From Alcaligenes pakistanensis (lineage in GTDB: Bacteria > Pseudomonadota > Gammaproteobacteria > Burkholderiales > Burkholderiaceae_B), in the NCBI RefSeq assembly GCF_014652815.1, contig NZ_BMZN01000001.1:252866-316865 (forward strand): a stretch of 64,000 nucleotides of DNA, read 5' to 3'. Shown here one piece after another: positions 10,365 through 17,844 of this stretch; the first letter of the stretch is position 1; the number at the start of each line of letters is the position of its first letter. A model generated the notes under the pieces. It had not been told where the DNA came from and did not search any database. It saw nothing but the letters and a program-made list of their open reading frames with translations. The position numbers and the translations under genes were made by a program.

Positions 10365-11195
10365 TTAGTTAAGACGATCAGCGGACAGCGCTCTGTCCTT
10401 CTGGTTTTCCAGCAGACTTAAGCGCTGGGACAGTGCTTGGCTAATTGATGAATAGGCGGTACTGCCCAATGCGAGCCGCAAGGGAGGGTGCTGCATATCT
10501 GCCGTCATAATCATGGCATCGACCGTTCTGGCGGCGTCACCTTTAATAGCAAAAGCCCCTGAGGCTACTCCCCGACGTACATCGCCAGCCGGTGTGTCTT
10601 CATAGCAGGCCATAATCTGTGCGCGATCGAGTCCATCAACGAAATTGGTGCCGGTTGGACCGGGCTCGACAATCAGAAAATCGATGCCAAATGGTGCAAC
10701 TTCCTGAGCAACAGATTCGACGAATCCTTCGATTCCCCATTTGGTAGCGTGATAAAGACTGAAGTTCGGGTATGCGATCTGTCCACCCTCCGAGGAAACC
10801 TGCACGATGCGACCTCCCCCTTGCGCGCGCAAATGAGGCAAGACAGCTCGTATAAGTTGGATGGATCCCATCAGGTTTGTTGCAATCTGCCGTTCAATCT
10901 GGGCGTCGCTTGCTTCTTCGGCAGCACCAAATAGCGCATAGCCAGCATTGCTGACCACTACATCAATGTTCCCGACACGTTGAAAAGCATCCGTGACCAC
11001 CTTTTTTATGGCGTGCGTGTCGGTGACATCCAGCGTGAGAACAAGCAACTGATCACCATACTGTGCTGTCAGCGTCTCCAGAGCGTCAGGCCGACGAACT
11101 GTTGCGACGACGCGATCACCACGCGTCAGCAGGCGTTCAGTCAGAAGTCGACCGAGCCCTGTTGAGGTTCCGGTAATAAACCATGTCTTAGTCAT
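10365..11195 (-). CDS. Short-chain dehydrogenase/reductase leading the RND operon
   Basis: NAD(P)-dependent oxidoreductase, 276 residues, cytosolic. The Rossmann motif TGTSTGLG is at residues 8-15, NAG appears as SNAGYA near 82-87, and Asn107, the Ser134/Ser135 pair and Tyr148-x-x-x-Lys152 (YHATK) make the classical SDR active site. The C-terminal part (EPGPTGTNFVDG) is like the classical subfamily that oxidises hydroxy compounds. It is the first gene of the efflux operon and is divergent from the LysR regulator. This recalls the MexT regulator/MexS oxidoreductase/MexEF-OprN arrangement, although MexS is a different (MDR) family. Inference: it may detoxify or create the signal or substrate of the pump. 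Confidence 0.9.
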   Translation of the reverse strand: MTKTWFITGTSTGLGRLLTERLLTRGDRVVATVRRPDALETLTAQYGDQLLVLTLDVTDTHAIKKVVTDAFQRVGNIDVVVSNAGYALFGAAEEASDAQIERQIATNLMGSIQLIRAVLPHLRAQGGGRIVQVSSEGGQIAYPNFSLYHATKWGIEGFVESVAQEVAPFGIDFLIVEPGPTGTNFVDGLDRAQIMACYEDTPAGDVRRGVASGAFAIKGDAARTVDAMIMTADMQHPPLRLALGSTAYSSISQALSQRLSLLENQKDRALSADRLN

Positions 11196-11255
11196 ATTGT
11201 TAGTCCAGAAAAGAGAAAAAATAAGAACTTAAGAGATGGTATGCGGCTATGATTG

Positions 11256-11274
11256 TTATTGGAATGACCAATAA
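11256..11274. promoter_or_regulatory. Candidate LysR operator in divergent promoter region
   Basis: Perfect inverted repeat TTATTGG-AATGA-CCAATAA in the 97 bases between the SDR operon and the divergent LysR gene. It contains the T-N11-A pattern of LysR-type binding sites (T11259, A11271), centred in ATTGGAATGACCAAT. Its centre lies 27 bases upstream of the LysR start and 71 bases upstream of the SDR start. Binding by the neighbouring regulator is an inference. Confidence 0.65.
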
Positions 11275-11292
11275 ACAGCATGAGTAGGTGAA

Positions 11293-12198
11293 ATGAAATC
11301 ACCAATTGATTCTCCAACCCTGAAAGATCTGCACGCCTTCATGGCTGTCGCTGAACACCGCAGTTTCCGACGCGCAGCTGAACTGCTTGGCGTTACACGG
11401 TCGTCGCTCAGTCATACGCTGCGCGGGCTGGAAAGTAAGCTAAGCACCCGTCTACTGCATCGGACAACACGCAGCGTGTCGCTGACTGAGGCAGGAGAAC
11501 AGTTTCTTGCACGCCTTGACCCGTTGCTAGGCGATTTGAGTCAACTGCTGGAAGACGTTGCAGGCGCACAGGGACGGACGATGGGAACGCTGAGAATTAA
11601 CGGCAGCGAGCCAGCTATTCGCTTGCTACTCAAAACGCTGGTGCCGAAATTTCTGGTGCGCTATCCAGATGTGCAACTTGACCTCATCGCACAGGGAGAA
11701 CTGGTAGACATCGTCGAGAAGGGCTTTGACGCAGGAATCAGATTGGGTGACGCTGTGCCTAAAGATATGGTGGCAGTTCGCCTTGGCCCGGACATTCGGT
11801 TTTTGGCCGTCGCGTCACCCAATTACTTGGCTGCTCATCCTGTACTGAAAACACCGGATGAGCTTGTTAAGCATCAGTGCATCCGACAACGTTTTCCCAG
11901 TGGCAAACGTTATCGTTGGGAATTCACGAAGCAAGGACAAGAATTCGTGTTGGATGTGCCGGGTGCGCTCACTTTGGACCACCATCAATTGATGATGGAA
12001 GCAGCAACGGCCGGTGTGGGCATTGCTTATGTTATGGAAGAGTATGCACGCCCCTATATCGATAGGGGCGACTTGGTTGCTGTATTAGAGAGCTGGTGTC
12101 CATACATTCCGGGTTTGCATTTGTACTTTCCGAATAATCGCCATGTCCCAGGAAATCTCAGGGCTCTTATCGATATGGCTAGGGAAGAAATTCAATGA
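11293..12198 (+). CDS. LysR-family regulator of the RND operon
   Basis: DNA-binding transcription regulator of 301 residues. The N-terminal winged helix-turn-helix (residues about 8-66) reads FMAVAEHRSFRRAAELLGVT...LESKLSTRLLHRTTRSV. The C-terminal effector domain (about 93-298) contains FDAGIRLGD and the GVGIAYVMEEYARPYID stretch, typical of the CrgA/AaeR-like branch with RTTRSV. It is divergent from the SDR-adaptor-pump-channel operon and shares a palindromic LTTR box with it, so it is most likely the local regulator of the efflux genes and of itself. The effector is unknown. A mobile-element relic begins immediately after its stop. Confidence 0.93.
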   Translation: MKSPIDSPTLKDLHAFMAVAEHRSFRRAAELLGVTRSSLSHTLRGLESKLSTRLLHRTTRSVSLTEAGEQFLARLDPLLGDLSQLLEDVAGAQGRTMGTLRINGSEPAIRLLLKTLVPKFLVRYPDVQLDLIAQGELVDIVEKGFDAGIRLGDAVPKDMVAVRLGPDIRFLAVASPNYLAAHPVLKTPDELVKHQCIRQRFPSGKRYRWEFTKQGQEFVLDVPGALTLDHHQLMMEAATAGVGIAYVMEEYARPYIDRGDLVAVLESWCPYIPGLHLYFPNNRHVPGNLRALIDMAREEIQ

Positions 12199-12204
12199 AC
12201 AGCG

Positions 12205-12720
12205 TCAACTAATCGACATCCCGCGTTGCCTCCCGACCTCCCAAGACACACCACCACCGCGTATGGTCGCGGCAAGCTGCTGACCCAGCCGCTGCTCAAT
12301 CACTGGTTTCCAGGGCACCAGACTGAACCCCAAGCCCTCATCCAGCATGGCGTAGCATAAGGAAACGCCGATAGATGCCAGTCACACGCTGACCACAGTC
12401 TGGGTCAGTCTGGGCCTTGGTAATCTCCAGATGATAAGTGGCTCGGTAAATATCATTGACAGCCATTGCCACAATAGCCCTTTCTACGGTTCGCAAACCG
12501 CTGGAGCTCTTGATTCCTACTACGGTCCCGTCAAATACTGCTCCAGTGCCGCGCGTGACGGCAGCAGGGCATCGTACGCCTTGCCACCGGTGCTATCCCC
12601 GACCCTCGCCCTCAGCATGGGCTCCACATCAGTATGAACAGTCCAAACTCCGGTCTGTATTTCACTCGCTAGCCCCATGCGCTATAAATCTTGCAAATGG
12701 CCAACCAGCAGCAAACGCTG
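12205..12720 (-). pseudogene. Decayed DUF3363 relaxase (VirD2-like), C-terminal part
   Basis: Minus-strand translation gives consecutive relaxase-like pieces. QRLLLVGHLQDL, stop, RMGLASEIQTGVWTVHTDVE is at 12720-12625. KAYDALLPSRAALEQY is at about 12580-12530. FDGTVVGIKSSSG and TVERAIVAMAVNDIY follow in a shifted frame. GQRVTGIYRR is near 12380. YAMLDEGLGFSLVPWKPVIE and QRLGQQLAATIRGGGVSWEV end with GRQRGMSIS and a stop at 12205. The LERMGLA-type helix and the ...GLGFSLVPWRP...GRQRG end are hallmarks of DUF3363 conjugative relaxases of proteobacterial plasmids and ICEs. At least one nonsense codon, two frameshifts and an internal deletion show decay. It fills the 577-base gap between the LysR gene and penicillin acylase. 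Family match is from memory. Confidence 0.7.
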
Positions 12721-12730
12721 ACGTCATAAT

Positions 12731-12769
12731 CGCGGCCTCTCAATCTCTATAAGCAGAGCGAGGGCCGCG
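12731..12769 (-). terminator. Possible hairpin downstream of penicillin acylase
   Basis: Imperfect long stem just after the pac stop codon: CGCGGCC-TC pairs with GAGGGCCGCG, and an inner CTCT/AGAG also pairs. There is no good T-tract on the minus strand, so termination is uncertain. Confidence 0.35.
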
Positions 12770-12775
12770 CCATGA

Positions 12776-15232
12776 TCACTGCTGTGCCGGAGGCTGAATC
12801 AACAGCATCGTGCTGGTCTGCGCATTACGACGAATATCCGCGTGCGTCACATCCATGGTCTTGCACTCGAAGCTTTCGTACATCTTGAGCTGATCCTCGT
12901 AGTGCGGACTGCGGACACCATTACGGTCAGTGAATCCACTTTGACCGGGTGGCATGGCATCACAAAACTCCACGCCCTGGGCATCAAATACAACCCGGTT
13001 ATTTTCCGTGCCCCGGTTCTGATAGCCGGTAAAGGCAAAGGTATTACCCGATGTCGTCTGCGGCGTTCCGGTGAAGTTCTTGTCGCTGAAGCGGTGTACC
13101 GAGGTCGGTATGGTCCAGCGCGTCATATCAGTGCCCTGTTCTTTGCCTAAACGGGTCTGCGCGTTCCGCAAGGCCAGATGCATGATGGCTTGGGAGGATT
13201 GTTCACCCAAGACATTCACACGTTTCGGATCTGGGTTAGCTTCCAGGGCCAGGGCACGCAACAAGACCTTGGTGCCCATACTCAAATTGATGGAACCGGG
13301 ATTGGGCCCTTGCTGCGTCGCAAAACCCGTCTGGCTGTACATGGCACGATGCGACTCAGGCACCACTGGCATCAAGACCTGCTTATACATTTCTTCCAGC
13401 CAGGTTTTGAACAGGACTCGCGCCGGTCCAGCGTTCTGCCCAGCTTGATCGTGCTCCATGCCATCCCAGGCCAACAAGGTCGTCAATGCCGCCTTATTGC
13501 TATCACCGGCAGGTAGCTGCTGCGCCAGTTTTTCCAGATGCGGGCGGAAATAGCGCCAATTCACATCGCTATAGGAAGCCTTTTTGTTGAACTCCCAAAT
13601 TTCCTGCACGCTGAAAACGTCTTTCTGCTGGTACTGGGTCGCCAGCTCGTTCATGCGATCGCCATAGGTCCAGTAATAGGTATCCGTATTGGTCTTATCC
13701 GGTGCGGGCTTGTTGTTCCAGTTGACCAAATAGCCTTGGGACGGATTGTAGGCTTTGGGAATCGCCTCAAAACTCTTGATCCCTTGCCACTCCATGCTGC
13801 CATCCCCTTTAGCTGGCACGCGCATATCCTGATCTGCTGGACGCTGGGGCAAGAAAGCAGGCGACACATAACCGATATTGCCGTGTCGGTCGGCGTAGTA
13901 CCAATTAATGGAAATGGCCATCTTGCTGGCCTGCTCCAGAAATTCAGTCCAGTTACGAGCCTTGGCCACGTTCAGCCAAGCCAGCAAGGACTGCACCTCG
14001 TAGCCATCCCAGCTGCGTTTCTTGCTATAGGCCACGCCTTGCTCATGATCAAACTGCATGACCGGGCCGTGTACCGTGCGCCAGATTGTCATTTCCCGAT
14101 CAGCTTGACCACGAACCTGAATGCGCTCCTTGCGCTGCTCCATGGTGCGCCAGACATTGTTAAACCAGTATTGATCGGCGCGGGCCGGGTTCAATTTTTC
14201 CTGATACATGTCCACCACGTCCTGGGGACCGGCAGTGGCCCCCCAGGCAATCTCGCTATTGGTCCCGAACAGGACGATTGGGTAGGCAAATGGGGTATTG
14301 CCCACCACATCAAAACCCGCACCGTGCAAACCGATACCGTAGGTGTAGGCCGGGTTGTACCAGCCAAACTGTGGGCCATTGATCAGAACAGTAGCGCCAT
14401 CCTGAACCCGCTCGGGCCGGGTGCTCCAGAGATTACTGGCCTTGGGTGCAAAGTCCGGGCCGCGACCGCCCCAATGCTGATCCTGACGCTCCAGTTCTGC
14501 TGCCAAGACTGTCGAGGAAACCTCAGCCAGATTCTGTACACCCACTTGCGCCTGTGGCTTGCGCTCGGCAGCTTGAGCCGGGACCGTGGTGGGTGCCGTC
14601 GTGTCATTCACCCACAGCAGCTCGTCAAACAAAGCTCGTCCCTGCTCGGGGCCATATTGCTTTTCCAAAGACTGACGCATGGCCAACGCAGTCACTTCGA
14701 GATTCGTGTCCGAGAAACGATTGGCCATGGAGCCCACCCAAATCATGACTACATCAAAGTCAGTCAGGGCTTGAGGCTGGAAATCAAAATCCACATATTC
14801 TTTAGGCAACAGCTCGGGATGGCGACGCACTTGCTCCAAGTAAGCGTTAAAGCCGTCCGCATAGCCCCGAAAAATATCTCTCTCGTCTTTGGATAAAGCA
14901 GCAATCTGACGCTGAATGGATGCGGGCGTGAAATTCTGCCGCACCTGCATGTCGTACTTGACGTAGACATCCTGCTCGCCGGCGCCCAACACTTCAGCGG
15001 TCGTGCCTACAAAAGAGCGGCGTGCCATATCCATCTGAAACAGGCGGTCCTGGGCGACGGCATAACCATAGCCGTAATACAAGCCATAGTGACTGTCGGC
15101 AAACACATGCGGCACGCCATAGCTGTCTCGCATCACTTCCACCGACTGCACCTGAGCATAAGCCGGTGCCCACGTCATACCCAAAGCCAGACCAACGGCG
15201 GCGACGCCCGTACGAACAAGCCCTTTCTGCAT
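12776..15232 (-). CDS. pac: Penicillin G acylase precursor
   Basis: Periplasmic N-terminal nucleophile hydrolase that cleaves the phenylacetyl side chain of penicillin G and of other phenylacetyl amides, giving 6-aminopenicillanic acid and phenylacetate. The 818-residue precursor has a 26-residue signal peptide ending in APAYA (mature Gln27), an alpha subunit, a linker and a beta subunit. The beta subunit begins at catalytic Ser266 in FAPKASNLWS and has the family's NGPQFGWYNPAYTYGIGLHG after it. Autocatalytic maturation is known for the family. The sequence matches what I recall of the A. faecalis enzyme. GAGGGAC lies about six bases before the ATG. A decayed relaxase lies directly downstream and a FAD amine oxidase-like gene upstream on the same strand, 166 bases away. 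The natural role is probably use of phenylacetylated compounds. Confidence 0.96.
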   Translation of the reverse strand: MQKGLVRTGVAAVGLALGMTWAPAYAQVQSVEVMRDSYGVPHVFADSHYGLYYGYGYAVAQDRLFQMDMARRSFVGTTAEVLGAGEQDVYVKYDMQVRQNFTPASIQRQIAALSKDERDIFRGYADGFNAYLEQVRRHPELLPKEYVDFDFQPQALTDFDVVMIWVGSMANRFSDTNLEVTALAMRQSLEKQYGPEQGRALFDELLWVNDTTAPTTVPAQAAERKPQAQVGVQNLAEVSSTVLAAELERQDQHWGGRGPDFAPKASNLWSTRPERVQDGATVLINGPQFGWYNPAYTYGIGLHGAGFDVVGNTPFAYPIVLFGTNSEIAWGATAGPQDVVDMYQEKLNPARADQYWFNNVWRTMEQRKERIQVRGQADREMTIWRTVHGPVMQFDHEQGVAYSKKRSWDGYEVQSLLAWLNVAKARNWTEFLEQASKMAISINWYYADRHGNIGYVSPAFLPQRPADQDMRVPAKGDGSMEWQGIKSFEAIPKAYNPSQGYLVNWNNKPAPDKTNTDTYYWTYGDRMNELATQYQQKDVFSVQEIWEFNKKASYSDVNWRYFRPHLEKLAQQLPAGDSNKAALTTLLAWDGMEHDQAGQNAGPARVLFKTWLEEMYKQVLMPVVPESHRAMYSQTGFATQQGPNPGSINLSMGTKVLLRALALEANPDPKRVNVLGEQSSQAIMHLALRNAQTRLGKEQGTDMTRWTIPTSVHRFSDKNFTGTPQTTSGNTFAFTGYQNRGTENNRVVFDAQGVEFCDAMPPGQSGFTDRNGVRSPHYEDQLKMYESFECKTMDVTHADIRRNAQTSTMLLIQPPAQQ

Positions 15233-15398
15233 ATTTGTCCCTCGTTTTTATGATACTGAAAATTCTTATGAACCTAAATTATTGAAGCCAATACAAATAG
15301 GAAGTCATAAATTTAAAGTATTTCAGCCTTAAAACAAGTGGGGGCTTGCCCTAGTCAGGCCGGCGCAGCAGGGCAAACGCTGCGCCCTACAACGGGTA

Positions 15399-16811
15399 TT
15401 AGAACGAAACCAGACGTCCTGGATTGACGGCACTCATCATGCCAATGGCGGCCTTGACTACCGGAATCGCCAAACCCGACAACTGCTGACCCAAGGGGAT
15501 GCTGCGATGCGTAATATCCGTCAGCATGGCAAAGTCTTCGTTTATCCCCGTCACGTCATCACTGATGGCTTTACCGATGCGCACAGTTTGCGCTACACCG
15601 TGGCCGCTCCAGCCATGCACCATATACACAGGAACAGCATCATCGGTCTTGCGCGAGTCTGTCGCACCGTTCAAGGTGAAGTCACTGATACCGCTCCAAG
15701 AGAACTCCAGCTGCACCTGTTCCAGCTGTGGGAACACAGTCTGGATACGCTCAAGCAAGTAGTCGTTAATGCGTTCAGGAGACCAACTGCTGCCCGTGCC
15801 CTGCCCGCCAAACAACAAGCGGTTTTGGCGCACCGCACGGTAATAGTCGATCTGGAACTGCGTGTCGTACACTGCACGGTCCGTGGGTAAAAGCTCACTG
15901 ACCGGGCATTCCAAAGGCTCAGTCACCCCCACATAGGTATAGAACGGCACAGTGGTGTTGGACTGTGTGGTCAAAAACTGAGAGGTCGTGTCATGCACGG
16001 CCAGCACCAGAGCCTGACGGGCCAAAATCGTGCCGCCCGGCGTGACGGCCAGAGCACCTTTTTCGGTCTGTTCAATTGCCTCGACCGGACTGCCCTCGTA
16101 GACCCGGCCACCATGCTGTACCAGGCCGTAAACCAGGCCACGCAGCAAAGCCAGGGGATGCAGCTGACCACCCAAAGTATCCACCACAGCACCGTGATAC
16201 AGCGGCGAGCGGATTTCCTGCTCCAGCTCGTAACTGCCCACAATTTCCACGCTGGTATCCCCCAGGTAGCGGCGTGCATCAGCGCCTTCGACCAGAGCCC
16301 CCATATGACCGGCGTGAACCGCCGCCGTCAAATGACCTCGCCGACGATCAAAATCCAGTTCGTAGTCCTGGGCAATCTGATCCAGCAAATCCATGGCTTC
16401 ATGCGAGGCAAAACGCCACAAGCGACGGGCCTCATCCAAAGGCAAATGGGCAATCATGTCAGCGGCTTCCCAACGGGCCAAGCCCGGTGTCAACTGCCCA
16501 CCGTTTCGACCCGAAGCGGCCGAGCCAATGCTGTCCTTTTCCACCAGCACTACATCCAAGCCGGAGCGGGCCAGATGCAAGGCGGTAGAGGCACCCAGCA
16601 AACCACCGCCGACCACCAGTACATCGCACTGAGTATCGGCCTGCAGGGGCTCAAAGCGGGTCCAGGGAGCTAAGGATGCCTCGTAGTAGGTAGCAGGCGC
16701 AGTGGCCTCGCTCAGATGGCCTTTGCGCCAGTTCCACAGGCGTGGATTACTGACGAGCAGACTCTCTGTGCTGGCGACATCGTTTAAAAGTGAAGGTCTA
16801 GAAATAAGCAT
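15399..16811 (-). CDS. FAD-dependent amine oxidase-like protein (DAO family, PuuB/OrdL type)
   Basis: Flavoprotein of the D-amino acid oxidase family. The dinucleotide fold is at residues 62-91 (DVLVVGGGLLGASTALHLA, GxGxxG at 68-73), followed by EKDSIGSAASGRNGGQL, which is typical of gamma-glutamylputrescine oxidase PuuB and OrdL. The C-terminal half contains NRLLFGGQG and MVHGWSGHGVAQTVRIGKAI, the FAD-closing region. Length 470. No twin-arginine or signal sequence is evident. AGGA lies six bases before the ATG. It is divergent from the TetR gene, and its likely promoter carries the TetR operators, so amine-induced derepression is plausible. The substrate (polyamine or amino acid) is not shown by the sequence. 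Confidence 0.87.
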   Translation of the reverse strand: MLISRPSLLNDVASTESLLVSNPRLWNWRKGHLSEATAPATYYEASLAPWTRFEPLQADTQCDVLVVGGGLLGASTALHLARSGLDVVLVEKDSIGSAASGRNGGQLTPGLARWEAADMIAHLPLDEARRLWRFASHEAMDLLDQIAQDYELDFDRRRGHLTAAVHAGHMGALVEGADARRYLGDTSVEIVGSYELEQEIRSPLYHGAVVDTLGGQLHPLALLRGLVYGLVQHGGRVYEGSPVEAIEQTEKGALAVTPGGTILARQALVLAVHDTTSQFLTTQSNTTVPFYTYVGVTEPLECPVSELLPTDRAVYDTQFQIDYYRAVRQNRLLFGGQGTGSSWSPERINDYLLERIQTVFPQLEQVQLEFSWSGISDFTLNGATDSRKTDDAVPVYMVHGWSGHGVAQTVRIGKAISDDVTGINEDFAMLTDITHRSIPLGQQLSGLAIPVVKAAIGMMSAVNPGRLVSF

Positions 16812-16948
16812 GAATGTCCTGTGTCTGTCACGGCCCTTTGGCCGCCTGGATCACAGAGCGGAATGCTCCGGTGACGCCCCGTCAACGCGGCGTTCCGTTC
16901 TGTCTCGTTATCAACACTCCGTTGTAAAAACAGAGTGGAACGATCTTC

Positions 16949-16963
16949 TTCTACGTTGTAGAA
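16949..16963. promoter_or_regulatory. TetR-type operator 1, perfect palindrome
   Basis: Perfect dyad TTCTAC-GTT-GTAGAA between the divergent FAD oxidase and TetR genes. A second near-identical dyad is centred 23 bases away (16972-16986). A weaker third copy (11 of 15 positions) may lie at 16915-16929. Confidence 0.75.
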
Positions 16964-16970
16964 TTAATTT

Positions 16971-16999
16971 ATTCTACTCTGTAGAGTTAAACTTGGCAA
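16971..16999 (-). promoter_or_regulatory. Predicted sigma-70 promoter of the FAD oxidase gene
   Basis: On the minus strand, TTGCCA (16999-16994) and TAGAAT (16976-16971) are separated by 17 bases; each matches five of six consensus positions. Transcription would start near 16964, leaving a leader of about 150 bases before the oxidase ATG. The TetR operators overlap it. Confidence 0.55.
16972..16986. promoter_or_regulatory. TetR-type operator 2, near-perfect palindrome
   Basis: TTCTAC-TCT-GTAGAG, one mismatch from a perfect dyad and the same half-site as operator 1. It overlaps the -10 element and spacer of the predicted leftward promoter, as expected for a repressor site. Confidence 0.75.
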
Positions 17000-17042
17000 A
17001 TCTGCCGTCTTAACACTGCTTCCCAAAAACGAAGGAACCCTA

Positions 17043-17735
17043 TTGGCCCAAGCATCCTCCGCCCCCGCTACACGGACACGTAAATTGAATAAAGACGAAT
17101 TGGTCGTGCTCGCTGTTACTTTGATGGAAGAAGCTGGAGCCTCCAGTTTTTCTTTACGTAAACTAGGGGAGCGAGTCGGGTGCGACCCGATGGCAGTGCT
17201 CTATCACTTCAAATCCAAAGAGGGTCTGCTGCGTGGCATGGCCGATTACCTGACGGGCCGCATCCTGGCCGTGGACCCAAGCCTGCCCTGGACTGCGCGT
17301 CTCTATGAGCTGGCTCAGCAATATCGCGAGCTTGCCCTAAAGCACCCACAGACCTTTCAGCAAATGCAGCGCTTTCTGAATACCGGCAAGGCCGACTATG
17401 TCGTGCTGGAGCAGGTGTATCAAGCATTGCGCGATGGAGGCTTGAGCGACGCCGAGATCCCTGCCGCCTGTGTGGGCTGGTATGCCGCCTTATATGGTTT
17501 GATTCAAGGTGAGCTAGGTGGGCTGATTCGCCCTGTGACGCAAGAAGAACTACACGAGCTGGAGCAATGGCCCGCCGATGATGTGCCCATGCTGCGCCAG
17601 ATTCTGCCACGCTTTGTAAACCTGCAATCAGAACAGGTTTTCAAAATGATGATGGAATTGATACACGATGGTTTGATTGCACATGCCGGCAAGGCAGCAA
17701 CACCGTCCAGAATCAATCATCCCCAAATAACTTGA
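17043..17735 (+). CDS. TetR-family transcriptional regulator
   Basis: DNA-binding repressor-like protein of 230 residues. The N-terminal helix-turn-helix (about residues 18-65) has SFSLRKLGERVGCDPMAVLYHFKSKEGLL, the usual TetR pattern. The C-terminal ligand domain resembles the TetR_C class (PWTARLYELAQQYRELALKHP...). The start is TTG at 17043 with GAAGGA eight bases upstream; no ATG lies near the beginning of the homologous region. It is divergent from the FAD oxidase gene and has twin palindromic operators between them, so autoregulation and control of the oxidase are likely. The ligand is unknown. Confidence 0.92.
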   Translation: MAQASSAPATRTRKLNKDELVVLAVTLMEEAGASSFSLRKLGERVGCDPMAVLYHFKSKEGLLRGMADYLTGRILAVDPSLPWTARLYELAQQYRELALKHPQTFQQMQRFLNTGKADYVVLEQVYQALRDGGLSDAEIPAACVGWYAALYGLIQGELGGLIRPVTQEELHELEQWPADDVPMLRQILPRFVNLQSEQVFKMMMELIHDGLIAHAGKAATPSRINHPQIT

Positions 17736-17775
17736 GACAGACCCAGAGAGCTAAGCTTACTCCAGCGCCAATAGA

Positions 17776-17821
17776 AAAACGCCCCACGGATTGGAGAGGG
17801 TTCCAATCTGTGGGGCGTTTT
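17776..17821. terminator. Bidirectional terminator between tetR and rlmD
   Basis: Twenty-base stem with a single G-T pair (AAAACGCCCCAC... / ...GTGGGGCGTTTT), six-base loop, A-run on one side and T-run on the other. It serves both convergent genes. Confidence 0.9.
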
Positions 17822-17844
17822 ATCTTGATCTGAGCTAGACGTCG

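Noticed and set aside
13538-14896. Open frame of 452 codons antisense to penicillin acylase
   Set aside because: No family resemblance and no ribosome site; explained by codon bias of pac.
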